The notes below the pieces were generated by a model. It had not been told where the DNA came from. It did no database searches and worked only from the letters and a program-made list of their open reading frames with translations. Positions 1-6,802 of a stretch of 16,752 bases of DNA are shown one piece after another. Position 1 is the stretch's first letter. Each line of letters opens with the position of its first letter. A program made the position numbers and the translations under genes. This stretch comes from Natronomonas sp. (GTDB lineage Archaea > Halobacteriota > Halobacteria > Halobacteriales > Haloarculaceae), in contig SLIW01000089.1 of the NCBI GenBank assembly GCA_007135435.1, forward strand, positions 1 to 16,752, read 5' to 3'.

Positions 1-57
1 GCTGGCCGAGAAACTGGCGTCGTCGAGGTGGAGCTCCAGTATGGTGAACTTCGCCAT
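1..57 (-). CDS. Hypothetical protein, N-terminal fragment (gene runs off the window)
   Basis: Reading leftward from the ATG at 57-55, an open frame runs to the window edge and encodes [24 protein letters not shown]-like GTTAAG lies at 88-83, 26-31 nt before this ATG, as for a leaderless haloarchaeal transcript. That spacing, with no stop in the frame, is the reason for calling a gene. I do not recognise the family from 19 residues and assign no function. It is divergent from the lsm-rpl37e pair, with a repeat-bearing spacer between them. Confidence 0.6.
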   Translation of the reverse strand, partial: MAKFTILELHLDDASFSAS

Positions 58-82
58 GGACGACCCTACGGCGGACAGTCAC

Positions 83-88
83 TTAACG
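83..88 (-). promoter_or_regulatory. TATA-like element of the minus-strand gene at the left edge
   Basis: The minus strand reads GTTAAG here, 26-31 nt upstream of the ATG at 57. This is the expected position for TFB/TBP-dependent leaderless transcription in haloarchaea. The motif is short, so support comes mainly from its spacing. Confidence 0.4.
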
Positions 89-309
89 GTAGGAGTCTGC
101 CAGGGGATTTCCGCTTTCGTGTCCGTCGATGGCCGCGGAAGGACCGGCGAGGCATCGTCGATGGTCCGAAACCGGTCGGGGAGTCCGTATCGACGGCTCC
201 GAAGCGACCGAAGCTTCCTCGACGAGACCTGATACCACAGGACACGCTGGCCGCCGCCGACCGATTAGACCACTCATTACGGGTGGGCAAAACAGGCGAA
301 GAAATCCAA

Positions 310-394
310 CCAGGGAAGGAATCCATCCAGGGAAGGAATCCATCCAGGGAAGGAATCCATCCAGGGAAGGAATCCATCCAGGGAAGGAATCTAT
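310..394. repeat. Tandem array of five 17-bp units
   Basis: The unit CCAGGGAAGGAATCCAT occurs at 310-326, 327-343, 344-360 and 361-377 without change. A fifth copy at 378-394 has one C-to-T change. There are no spacers, so it is not a CRISPR array. The 17-bp period is not a multiple of three, so a protein reading through it would pass through all three frames; this argues against coding. It ends about 70 bp before the lsm TATA element. Confidence 0.95.
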
Positions 395-466
395 CCGGGC
401 TACGGGGTCGGTTTCGACGAATGGATCCAGTGGGCCGATGGACCCGCTCCGGCCGAGGCCGGTGTG

Positions 467-472
467 TTTATG
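467..472 (+). promoter_or_regulatory. TATA-like element of the lsm-rpl37e operon
   Basis: TTTATG lies 25-30 nt before the lsm ATG at 497. The spacing predicts a transcript starting at or next to the start codon. The TGAGGT immediately before the ATG is too close to act as a Shine-Dalgarno site. Confidence 0.55.
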
Positions 473-496
473 CACCCGGCGCGTGGCCACTGAGGT

Positions 497-682
497 ATGC
501 CCGACCGCCCCCTCGACGTACTCGAAGAGACCCTCGAAACGGCCGTGACGGTGACCCTCAAGGGAGGCGAGGTGCACGAGGGCGTCCTCGCCGGCTACGA
601 CCAGCACATGAACCTCGTCATCGAGGCGGACGACAACGTAACCATTATCCGCGGCGACAACGTCGTCTCGATACGACCATGA
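497..682 (+). CDS. lsm: Sm-like RNA-binding protein Lsm (SmAP)
   Basis: This 61-residue protein is an archaeal Sm-fold protein. The family forms ring oligomers that bind U-rich RNA and take part in RNA metabolism. The Sm1 motif covers about residues 17-43, with Gly29, Asp35 and Met38-Asn39-Leu40 in the expected pattern. The Sm2 motif is residues 50-59, with RGDNV at 52-56. It is shorter than the roughly 75 residues usual in other archaea because the linker between Sm1 and Sm2 is very short, a known trait of haloarchaeal Lsm. The start at 497 is set by the TATA-like element at 467-472. Its TGA overlaps the ATG of rpl37e (ATGA at 679-682), so the two genes are probably cotranscribed and translationally coupled. 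Confidence 0.95.
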   Translation: MPDRPLDVLEETLETAVTVTLKGGEVHEGVLAGYDQHMNLVIEADDNVTIIRGDNVVSIRP

Positions 683-852
683 CAGGAGCCGGGACCCCGA
701 GTCAGGGCAAGAAGAACAAGACGACGCACGTCAAGTGTCGACGATGTGGCGAGAAGTCCTACCACTCGCGCAAGAAGGTCTGTGCCTCCTGCGGCTTCGG
801 CAAGACCGCAAAGCGACGGGCCTACGCCTGGCAGTCCAAGCAGGGCGAGTGA
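679..852 (+). CDS. rpl37e: 50S ribosomal protein L37e
   Basis: This 57-residue basic protein of the large ribosomal subunit matches archaeal/eukaryotic L37e along its length. A zinc ribbon is formed by Cys20-x2-Cys23 and Cys35-x2-Cys38, followed by the typical [16 protein letters not shown] end. The frame stays open far upstream (to about 28), but the ATG at 679 gives the family N-terminus [14 protein letters not shown] and overlaps the lsm stop by four bases. The lsm-rpl37e overlap is, as I recall, conserved in haloarchaea. A weak AT-rich stretch at 644-649 inside lsm could be an internal promoter. L37e is highly conserved, so the call is secure. Confidence 0.97.
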   Translation: MTGAGTPSQGKKNKTTHVKCRRCGEKSYHSRKKVCASCGFGKTAKRRAYAWQSKQGE

Positions 853-990
853 CGAGACCCGACACCACTACATCTGGTCCCGGCGAATCTGGACCGCGAT
901 CCGCTACCTAACGTATCTTTCGCCCAGGAGCGTCTCCTCCACGATTTATTAGATCACCTAGCATTTCCCAGGTGAACGTTCTCGACATCA

Positions 991-1029
991 CGTTCCTGCA
1001 GAGCGTTCCTCCAGACCGTTCCTGCAGAG
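991..1029. repeat. Three tandem 13-bp units
   Basis: CGTTCCTGCAGAG occurs at 991-1003 and again at 1017-1029. The intervening unit CGTTCCTCCAGAC (1004-1016) differs at two positions. The array is perfectly contiguous. Its role, if any, is unknown. Confidence 0.85.
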
Positions 1030-1199
1030 ACCACCGTCCACGAGCGCCTCCAGTCTCTAGCCGCCTTCACCCCGCGGTCGCGTCAGTGAGACCGACACAG
1101 ACATTCGATCGTCGACGTGGACCGTCACCGAAACACGGGAACTGGCCCGAAGGTGTATCGTATTGGCGGTCTTCGTGACAGGAGTACTGATATCCACGT

Positions 1200-1215
1200 T
1201 CGTGCATATACACGA
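1200..1215. promoter_or_regulatory. Imperfect palindrome upstream of purF (possible operator)
   Basis: TCGTGCATATACACGA pairs with its own reverse complement at 14 of 16 positions. It lies 37 bp before the purF TATA-like element. The position suits a regulator-binding site for a purine gene, but no known regulator motif is claimed. Confidence 0.35.
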
Positions 1216-1251
1216 CCGTGTGTGCCGCCGCTCAACCCACGATGGAGTATG

Positions 1252-1257
1252 TTTTTA
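1252..1257 (+). promoter_or_regulatory. TATA-like element of purF
   Basis: TTTTTA lies 25-30 nt before the ATG at 1282. It favours that start over the in-frame ATG at 1249, which would overlap the promoter. Confidence 0.6.
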
Positions 1258-1281
1258 CCGCTGGGCCTCCGACGTGCACCC

Positions 1282-2757
1282 ATGTCAGACGGGCGGTACG
1301 CTGACGGGCCGACCGAGAAGTGCGGCGTCGTGGGCGTCTCGCTGGCCGACCGGGACGCCGCGCGGCCGCTGTACTACGCGCTGTACGCCCTCCAGCACCG
1401 GGGCCAGGAGTCGGCGGGGATCGTCACCCACGACGGCTTCCAGCAGTACAGCCACGTCGGGATGGGCCTGGTCGGGGACGCCTTCACCGAGGAGGACCTC
1501 GAGGGGGTCAACGGCTCGACGGGCATCGGTCACGTCCGCTACCCGACGGCGGGTAGCCTCGACTCGAGCTGCGCACAGCCGTTCTCCGTGTCGTTCAAGT
1601 CGGGGTCGCTGGGCCTGAGCCACAACGGGAACCTCGTCAACACCGACGAGGTCCGCGCCGAGCTAGCCGCGGTGGGCCACGCCTTCACCAGCGACGGCGA
1701 CACGGAGGTCATCGCCCACGACCTCGCGCGGAACCTGCTGCAGGAGGACCTCATCAGGGCGGTCAAGCGGACCATGGGACGGATCCACGGGTCGTACTCC
1801 CTGACGATCATGCACGACGACACCGTCATGGGCCTCCGGGACCCGCAGGGCAACCGGCCGCTGTGCATCGGCGAGATCGACGGCGGCTACATCCTCGCCT
1901 CCGAGTCGGCCGCGATCGACGTCCTCGACGGCGATCTCGTCCGGGACGTCCGCCCCGGCGAGCTGGTCATCCTCGGCCCCGACGGGGCGGGGTTCGACTC
2001 CTACCAGCTCGTCGACGCCGAGCACACCGCCCACTGCTTCTTCGAGTACGTCTACTTCGCCCGGCCGGACTCGCGGATCGACGGCGACCTCGTCTACGAC
2101 GTCCGCCGGGAGCTGGGACGCCGGCTCTGGGAGGAGAGCCCCGTCGAGACCGACGTGGTCCTCCCGGTGCCCGACTCCGGGCGAGCGTTCGCCTCGGGCT
2201 ACGCCGAAGCGGCCAAGGCCGACGGCGTCGACGTGGAGTTCGCCGAAGGGCTGATGAAGAACCGCTACGTCGGCCGGACGTTCATCATGCCGACACAGGA
2301 CGCCCGCGAGCGGGCCGTCCGCCTGAAGCTGAACCCGATCTCCGACGTGGTGACCGATCGGACGGTCACCGTCATCGACGACTCCATCGTCCGGGGGACC
2401 ACCTCGTCCCAGTTGGTCAGACTCCTGCGGGACGTGGGCGCCGAGGAGGTCCACATGCGGATCGGCGCACCGCCCATCGTCGCGCCCTGCTACATGGGCA
2501 TCGACATGGCCACCCGCGAGGAGCTCATCGCCGCGGACGAGGACGTCGGGGCGATCCGGGAGGCGATCGACGCCGACTCGCTGTCGTACCTCTCGATCGA
2601 CGCGATCGCGGGGGCGCTCGGGGAGTCACGGGCCGATCTCTGTCTGGGCTGTGTCACCGGCGAGTACCCCTACGACATCGAGGGGGAGGCGACCGACCGC
2701 GAGGTGAGCCGCCCACAGGTCGGCGACGCCCGGGCGGAGGCCACCGGCGACGACTGA
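1282..2757 (+). CDS. purF: Amidophosphoribosyltransferase (PurF)
   Basis: PurF catalyses the first committed step of de novo purine synthesis: PRPP plus glutamine give 5-phosphoribosylamine, glutamate and pyrophosphate, in the cytoplasm. The 491-residue protein has an N-terminal Ntn glutaminase domain whose nucleophile would be Cys14 (CGVVG), so a 13-residue propeptide would be removed. HRGQESAG and GHVRYPT are further glutaminase motifs. The C-terminal half is a phosphoribosyltransferase domain with the PRPP motif VIDDSIVRGTTS at 364-375. Cys252, Cys403, Cys454 and Cys457 match the four [4Fe-4S] ligands of Bacillus-type PurF, so a cluster is expected. The start at 1282 fits the TATA element at 1252-1257. 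The gene appears monocistronic. Confidence 0.97.
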   Translation: MSDGRYADGPTEKCGVVGVSLADRDAARPLYYALYALQHRGQESAGIVTHDGFQQYSHVGMGLVGDAFTEEDLEGVNGSTGIGHVRYPTAGSLDSSCAQPFSVSFKSGSLGLSHNGNLVNTDEVRAELAAVGHAFTSDGDTEVIAHDLARNLLQEDLIRAVKRTMGRIHGSYSLTIMHDDTVMGLRDPQGNRPLCIGEIDGGYILASESAAIDVLDGDLVRDVRPGELVILGPDGAGFDSYQLVDAEHTAHCFFEYVYFARPDSRIDGDLVYDVRRELGRRLWEESPVETDVVLPVPDSGRAFASGYAEAAKADGVDVEFAEGLMKNRYVGRTFIMPTQDARERAVRLKLNPISDVVTDRTVTVIDDSIVRGTTSSQLVRLLRDVGAEEVHMRIGAPPIVAPCYMGIDMATREELIAADEDVGAIREAIDADSLSYLSIDAIAGALGESRADLCLGCVTGEYPYDIEGEATDREVSRPQVGDARAEATGDD

Positions 2758-2867
2758 ATCCGCCCGGGACAAACGAGGCTACGGGCAACGCGCGTGCCAG
2801 GGCCACAGGGGACGATCGAGACCATTGACGACGGGCCGTCAGCCACGGATCGACCGGCAACGACGAC

Positions 2868-2873
2868 CTTAAC
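2868..2873 (+). promoter_or_regulatory. TATA-like element of the UPF0179 gene
   Basis: CTTAAC lies 25-30 nt before the ATG at 2898, as for a leaderless transcript. The 140-nt spacer after purF shows nothing else clear. Confidence 0.5.
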
Positions 2874-2897
2874 ACGCTACCGGGAAAACAGAGTACG

Positions 2898-3344
2898 ATG
2901 GCGAAGGTCACGCTCATCGGTGAGCGACTCGCGGAGGTTGGCACGGAGTTCGTCTACGGCGGCGAGTCGTCGGCCTGCGAGGGCTGTCCCTACCGCGGGC
3001 AGTGTCTCAACCTCGAGGAGGGACGGCGCTACCGCGTGGCCAGCGTGCGCGACTCCGGGACCCTCGAGTGCGCGGTCCACGACACGGGCGTGACGGCGGT
3101 GGAGGTCGAGCGGGCGTCGGTGCTCGCGAACGTCGACTCGAACGCCGCCTACGCGGGGAGCAAGGCCACGCTCCCGGGGCCGTGTCCCTACACGGAGTGT
3201 CCGAGCCACGAGTTCTGCGAGCCCGCCGGCGCCGACTTCGACGAGGAGTACCAGATCACCGAGGTCGTCGGCGAGCCGCCCCACGACTACTGCATGCTCG
3301 ACCGGAACCTGACGCTGGTGGAGTTCGGTGCGGAGCAGGGGTAG
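2898..3344 (+). CDS. UPF0179 family cysteine-rich protein
   Basis: This 148-residue protein matches the archaeal UPF0179 family from end to end, beginning with the characteristic VTLIGxRLAEVGTEFVY. Function is unknown. It has eight cysteines: 27, 30, 36, 58, 96, 101, 107 and 132. They form a CxxCx5C group near the N-terminus and a Cx4Cx5C group near residue 100, a pattern that suggests a metal or iron-sulfur site. No signal peptide or membrane segment is visible, so it is probably cytoplasmic. It has its own TATA-like element and lies between purF and the SDR gene; that placement gives no clear functional clue. Confidence 0.9.
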   Translation: MAKVTLIGERLAEVGTEFVYGGESSACEGCPYRGQCLNLEEGRRYRVASVRDSGTLECAVHDTGVTAVEVERASVLANVDSNAAYAGSKATLPGPCPYTECPSHEFCEPAGADFDEEYQITEVVGEPPHDYCMLDRNLTLVEFGAEQG

Positions 3345-3443
3345 CCGACCGACCGATCGGACGGCTCGCGTCGGGGAGTAGCGAACATTTCTACCGACCC
3401 TCCCGCGATTGGTGTGCCTCGGACGGACACCGGGGACCGAACG

Positions 3444-3449
3444 TTTTTG
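3444..3449 (+). promoter_or_regulatory. TATA-like element of the SDR gene
   Basis: TTTTTG lies 25-30 nt before the ATG at 3474. It supports that start over the upstream in-frame GTG at 3414, which would place the promoter inside the gene. Confidence 0.55.
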
Positions 3450-3473
3450 CTCCCGCCGAGCACCGTCGTCGGT

Positions 3474-4247
3474 ATGCTCTCGGACACCACCGCGTTCGTG
3501 ACGGGCGCCAGCGGCGGGATCGGCGGCGAGATCGCGGTCACCCTCGCCGACAGGGGCGCCAACGTGGCCCTGGCGGCCCGTGGCGACGGCATCCACGAGA
3601 CGGCCGACCTCATCGGTGACGACGACCGGACGCTGCCGGTCGAGACCGACGTGACCGACGAGGCGCAGGTCTCGGCCGCCGTCGAGGAGACCGTCGAGAC
3701 CTTCGGAGGGCTCGACTGCCTCGTGAACAACGCCGGGATCGCGGGACCGGTCCAGCCGGTCCACCGGGTGGACCTCGAGTCGTTCATGTACACCCAGGAG
3801 GTCAACGTCGCCGGGCCGATGCTCTGTGTGAAGCACGCCGCGTCCGCGCTCCGGGAGAGCGATCGGGGGAGCGTCGTCAACGTCGGTTCGATCGGCGGCA
3901 AGCGACCGTACCCGAACCGCTCGGCGTACGCCGCCTCGAAGATGGCGCTCGTCGGCCTCACCCGGACGCTGGCCTACGAACTCGGTCGCGACGACGTGAC
4001 GGTGAACACCGTCCTGCCCGGGCCGGTACAGGGGGAACGCATCGAGCGCGCGCTGGCGAAGCAACAGGCGCTCGCGGACGTGGAGGACGCCGAACCGCTC
4101 AGCATCGGCGAGAACGACTTCGCGCTCCCCGACTACCTGATCGATCCGGCCGACGTCGCCGAGCAGGTCGCCTACCTCGCTGGACCGCACGCGCGGAAGA
4201 TCACCGGCCAGGAGATCGGGGTCGACGCCGGGGGCGCGCCGTACTGA
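3474..4247 (+). CDS. SDR family NAD(P)-dependent oxidoreductase
   Basis: This 257-residue protein is a classical short-chain dehydrogenase/reductase with a Rossmann fold. The cofactor motif TGASGGIG is at 10-17 and NNAG at 85-88. The catalytic tetrad is Asn111, Ser139, Tyr152 and Lys156 (YAASK). Arg36, at the end of the second strand region, may favour NADP(H), but this is inference. The C-terminus GQEIGVDAGGAPY is typical of FabG-like members. The substrate cannot be read from the sequence; a 3-oxoacyl or sugar/alcohol substrate is possible. The start at 3474 is set by the TATA element at 3444-3449. A tandem-repeat array begins 10 bp after its stop codon. Confidence 0.9.
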   Translation: MLSDTTAFVTGASGGIGGEIAVTLADRGANVALAARGDGIHETADLIGDDDRTLPVETDVTDEAQVSAAVEETVETFGGLDCLVNNAGIAGPVQPVHRVDLESFMYTQEVNVAGPMLCVKHAASALRESDRGSVVNVGSIGGKRPYPNRSAYAASKMALVGLTRTLAYELGRDDVTVNTVLPGPVQGERIERALAKQQALADVEDAEPLSIGENDFALPDYLIDPADVAEQVAYLAGPHARKITGQEIGVDAGGAPY

Positions 4248-4257
4248 CACGGTCTCG

Positions 4258-4396
4258 CGGTGACCACGCACCGACGGTGAGAACGCATCGAGGTGACGAC
4301 GCACCGAGGGTGACAACGCGCCGACGGTACCAACGCATCGACGTGACCACGCAACGAGGGTGACAACGCGCCGACAGTGACAACGCACCGACAGTG
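4258..4396. repeat. Degenerate 16-17-bp tandem array filling a convergent spacer
   Basis: Eight units with consensus near CGGTGACAACGCACCGA run from 4258 to 4391, followed by a 5-nt partial copy. Units start at 4258, 4275, 4292, 4308, 4325, 4342, 4358 and 4375; the third and sixth are 16 nt and the rest 17 nt. The array begins 10 bp after the SDR stop and ends 5 bp before the stop of the convergent hydrolase gene. There are no unique spacers, so it is not CRISPR. The minus-strand open frames across it are basic and repetitive and are not counted as genes. Confidence 0.9.
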
Positions 4397-4401
4397 CCCG
4401 A

Positions 4402-5250
4402 TTATCGCGACCGTTCAGCCGGGGCCGCGTCCTCGCCCGTCGGCGCGGTGGGATGGTCGGCCTCGAGCCGCCGGGAGAGGTCTCCCTCGTAGCCCAGGAC
4501 GTTCTCGTAGCCGTACGGCGACATGAGCACCGGATAGAAGGGCCGGTCGGCGGTCAGGTCGGCGCCGTCGGCGGCGGCGTAGCGCTCGCCCTCGGCGACC
4601 CGCTCGAAGTTCCGCACGAACACCTCGTAGGTGTCGGCCTGGGGCTTGGGTATCTGGCGCTCGAGCCTGAAGACCGGCAGGGGATGCCGGCGGGGAGGGC
4701 CGCCCTCGCCGGCGACGACCCCCCGTCCGACCAGGAACTCACGGGAGAGTCGTTCGGCGTTCTCGGCCGCGGCGACCGACCGCTGGAGCCCGCACTCGAG
4801 CTCGATGACTTGGGGTTGTCCCAGGAGCCGCCCCGCGCTGTGGGTCTCCGCGGTCTCGACGAGGGCCTCCACCGAGAGGTACGAGCAGGTCGAGCGAACG
4901 TAGCCGTCGACCTCGCGGGCGATGGCGAACGGCTCGGCGTACGACTGCGTCGAGTGCAGCGAGAGGACCTCCGCGTCACGGATCTCCGTGAGGAGTTCGT
5001 GGGCGAGCCTCCCCTCGTGGCTGTCGGCGTCCGGAGATCCCGGGAAGGCGCGGTTGAGGTCCTCGTCGACGTACCTGACCCCGCGGTCGATCGCCTCCTC
5101 GTTCGCCACGATTAGCTTCGCCGGGCGGTCTACCTCGAGGTCGGCCTCGAGGAGCGCCTCGACGGCGGCCGGGCCGCACGGCTCGTCGCCGTGGATCCCC
5201 CCGACCACGACGACCTCCGGTTCACCATCCCCCAGCGTCTCGACGCGCAT
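4402..5250 (-). CDS. Succinylglutamate desuccinylase/aspartoacylase (AstE/AspA) family zinc hydrolase
   Basis: This 282-residue protein belongs to the M14-like deacylase group that removes acyl groups from acylated amino acids with a single zinc ion. The GGIHGDEPCG motif supplies His20 and Glu23, and His99 (LSLHST) is the third zinc ligand. Asn66-Arg67 in DEDLNRAFPG binds the substrate carboxylate. Glu152 in ELECG fits the catalytic glutamate. The actual substrate is unknown; haloarchaeal members are often annotated only at family level. The ATG at 5250 has a TATA-like TTGATA at 5281-5276. It is convergent with the SDR gene and downstream of the MFS gene on the same strand, with its own promoter. 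Confidence 0.88.
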   Translation of the reverse strand: MRVETLGDGEPEVVVVGGIHGDEPCGPAAVEALLEADLEVDRPAKLIVANEEAIDRGVRYVDEDLNRAFPGSPDADSHEGRLAHELLTEIRDAEVLSLHSTQSYAEPFAIAREVDGYVRSTCSYLSVEALVETAETHSAGRLLGQPQVIELECGLQRSVAAAENAERLSREFLVGRGVVAGEGGPPRRHPLPVFRLERQIPKPQADTYEVFVRNFERVAEGERYAAADGADLTADRPFYPVLMSPYGYENVLGYEGDLSRRLEADHPTAPTGEDAAPAERSR

Positions 5251-5275
5251 CTACCGGAAGTAGCGGTCCCCACGG

Positions 5276-5281
5276 TATCAA
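5276..5281 (-). promoter_or_regulatory. TATA-like element of the AstE-like gene
   Basis: The minus strand reads TTGATA 26-31 nt before the ATG at 5250. The spacing is right, but the motif is weak. Confidence 0.4.
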
Positions 5282-5348
5282 CCCCGCGCTTTCGACGGGC
5301 TCACGTCGACACGACGGGCCAGGCCGAATGACGTGACTCGATAGACAT

Positions 5349-5423
5349 GTAAACTTCATCAGTGCGATCATCATCCGTGTCATCCTCACGAGGGCCATCC
5401 TCATCCGTGCCATCACGTCGCGG
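5349..5423. repeat. Degenerate 15-bp repeats at the 3' end of the MFS gene
   Basis: Units of 15 nt start at 5349, 5364, 5379, 5394 and 5409. The clearest pair is GCGATCATCATCCGT and GCCATCCTCATCCGT; the first and last units are only loosely similar. The MFS stop codon (5415-5413) lies in the last unit. On the minus strand one frame reads the array as the acidic pentads DGTDE, DGPRE, DDTDD and DRTDE, which looks like protein-coding sequence that is now out of frame with the MFS gene. Confidence 0.7.
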
Positions 5424-6657
5424 TTCGGGTCGACCCGGTCGACTTGCCCGCAAGGTACAGGTAGCCGCCGAGGGCGAGTCCGGCCAGCGGGAAGGCGGCG
5501 AGCACCACGAACAACCGTTCGATCCCGCCGGTCGTGATCGCCACGCCGGCGATGGAGGCACCGATGGCGCCGACGCCGAACACCCCGAGGTACGTGTAGC
5601 CGAACGAGAGCCCGTGGACGTCGGCTGCGGCGTACTTCCCGATGAGCGCCTGGTGGATCGGGGCCTCCATGAAGACGAAGAACCCCAGCGCAGCACACGC
5701 GAGGAGCGTCGCAGCCAGTCCCACGCCGGCCGCGACCGGGAACGCCAGCGTCACGAGGAGGAGGCCGGCGAACGCCGCGACGATCGCTCGCTCCGGCGAG
5801 CGGCTGTCGGTCAGCCGCCCGCCCACGTACTGCCCGAAGGCTCCGACCATCAGCAGCCCGGCGTACGCGTACTGTCCCGGTTGCAAGGTGGTGCCAGCGA
5901 CCTCCACGGGCGCGAAGACGGGGAGTCCCGCCAGGACATCGGGGAGGAAGGTGAAGACCCCGCGGTAGTAGGTGCCGGCGAGGATCGCCACGGCGAAGAC
6001 GAGGGCGAAGGCGCCGACGAAGAGGAGCCGCGTCCTGGCCACGAGCGCCGAGAGACCTCCGCCGTCGGCGACGACCGGTCCGTCGGTCTCGGGATGATCG
6101 ACAGCGTCCTCGCTGAACTCCAGGCTGAAGGCGGCCACGACGGCGACGGCGGCCGGGAGCGCGAACACCAGGGCGACCGTACGCCACTCGAGGAACGTGA
6201 GCATGATGGCAGCGACGAGCGGGCCGAACGCGGTCCCGAGATTGCCCGCGACGCCGTGGTAGGCGAGCGCGATCCCGGGGCGGCTGGTCCCACGAGTGAT
6301 GAGCGAGAGTCCGGCGGGATGGTAGAGGCTCGCGGCGGCGCCCCAGACGACGAGCGCAGCGCCGAGGGTCCACACGTTCGGCGCCAGCGCCACCAGTACG
6401 AAGCCGCAACCCATGCCGACCATCGAGGTGAGGACGAGCCGCGTGGAGCCGTACCGGTCGGCGAGCATCCCGCTCGGGAGCGCCCCGACCCCGATGAGGG
6501 CGTATCCGACCGCCAGGACGGTCCCGAGAACGGCCGCCGAGACTTCGAAGACGGCCAGCCAGACGACCACGAACAGCGGGATCGTGAGCTCGTAGAGGTG
6601 GAAGGTCGCGTGTCCGACCATCGCGAAGGCGGTGAGCGACCGGTCGTTGCTATCCAT
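5413..6657 (-). CDS. Major facilitator superfamily (MFS) transporter
   Basis: This protein of about 414 residues consists mostly of hydrophobic helices, consistent with a 12-segment MFS permease in the cell membrane. The loop after the second helix has the MFS signature GMLADRYGSTR, and a second copy (GGRLTDSRSPER) is in the C-terminal half. The ASLYHPAG...GVAGNLGTAFGP stretch resembles the Fsr/drug-efflux group, but the substrate cannot be assigned. I chose the ATG at 6657; an in-frame GTG at 6666 would add three residues. A TATA-like TTGTAC (6701-6696) would give a short leader for either. The protein stops at STGSTRTAT without the acidic tail common in haloarchaea, and an acidic frame follows just beyond the stop. 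Confidence 0.9.
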   Translation of the reverse strand: MDSNDRSLTAFAMVGHATFHLYELTIPLFVVVWLAVFEVSAAVLGTVLAVGYALIGVGALPSGMLADRYGSTRLVLTSMVGMGCGFVLVALAPNVWTLGAALVVWGAAASLYHPAGLSLITRGTSRPGIALAYHGVAGNLGTAFGPLVAAIMLTFLEWRTVALVFALPAAVAVVAAFSLEFSEDAVDHPETDGPVVADGGGLSALVARTRLLFVGAFALVFAVAILAGTYYRGVFTFLPDVLAGLPVFAPVEVAGTTLQPGQYAYAGLLMVGAFGQYVGGRLTDSRSPERAIVAAFAGLLLVTLAFPVAAGVGLAATLLACAALGFFVFMEAPIHQALIGKYAAADVHGLSFGYTYLGVFGVGAIGASIAGVAITTGGIERLFVVLAAFPLAGLALGGYLYLAGKSTGSTRTAT

Positions 6658-6672
6658 CGATGCCACGGTGCT

Positions 6673-6717
6673 CCGGTGACCGGTTCGCCCGACCGGTACA
6701 AGTCACCTGTCACCGGT
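6673..6717. promoter_or_regulatory. Inverted repeats and ACCGGT copies upstream of the MFS gene
   Basis: CCGGTGAC at 6673-6680 is inverted as GTCACCGG at 6709-6716. The palindrome ACCGGT occurs three times, at 6679, 6692 and 6712. The cluster spans the presumed MFS promoter in the 145-nt gap between the MFS gene and the AhpD-like gene. An operator is plausible, but GC-rich palindromes arise easily here. Confidence 0.35.
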
Positions 6718-6802
6718 CGGTGTCGGGCACGGGTCGTCATCGGTCGGTCCGCCGGGACGACGGTACCAGCCGTGGACGGTCGATAGGCTCACGTGTCGGG
6801 AG

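Larger units (their letters stand above)
58..496. other. Divergent intergenic spacer with a 17-bp tandem array
   Basis: This 439-nt spacer separates the minus-strand partial gene from lsm. It holds a TATA-like element for each flanking gene (83-88 and 467-472) and five tandem 17-bp repeats (310-394). Several frames stay open across it, but the translations are basic or Ser/Pro/Trp-rich and unlike the acidic proteins around them. I see no protein gene or tRNA here. Confidence 0.6.
853..1281. other. Spacer between rpl37e and purF
   Basis: This 429-nt spacer contains a small inverted repeat (AGGAG/CTCCT, 926-938) just before an AT-rich stretch (942-960), which might end rpl37e transcription. 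It also contains a 13-bp triplicate repeat (991-1029), a 16-nt imperfect palindrome (1200-1215) and the purF TATA-like element (1252-1257). The purF frame is open back to 1117, but those upstream codons give a basic, Arg-rich translation and the promoter falls inside them, so they are not counted as coding. No RNA gene was recognised. Confidence 0.55.

Noticed and set aside
310..394. CRISPR array
   Set aside because: The units are directly contiguous with no unique spacers; the same holds for the arrays at 4258-4396 and 12792-12879.
83..607. Long minus-strand open frame across the 17-bp array and lsm
   Set aside because: It overlaps the secure lsm gene, runs through a 17-bp repeat that would change frame each unit, and its composition is unlike neighbouring acidic proteins.
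1117..1281. Longer PurF starting at 1117 or 1249
   Set aside because: The added residues are not PurF-like, and the TATA element at 1252-1257 is correctly placed for the ATG at 1282.
1663..2454. Minus-strand open frame opposite purF
   Set aside because: It is antisense to a complete PurF with all motifs. Long antisense frames are expected in GC-rich coding DNA.
2877..4388. 503-codon minus-strand open frame opposite UPF0179 and the SDR gene
   Set aside because: It is antisense to two well-supported genes and their promoters, and its translation matches no family.
5349..5423. Box C/D-type sRNA (TGATGA-like motifs on the minus strand)
   Set aside because: The motifs arise from the 15-bp repeat and lack the ordered C, D', C', D arrangement with guide spacing.
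5362..6786. 474-codon plus-strand open frame opposite the MFS gene
   Set aside because: The minus strand encodes a clear MFS transporter; the plus-strand translation is a hydrophilic shadow.
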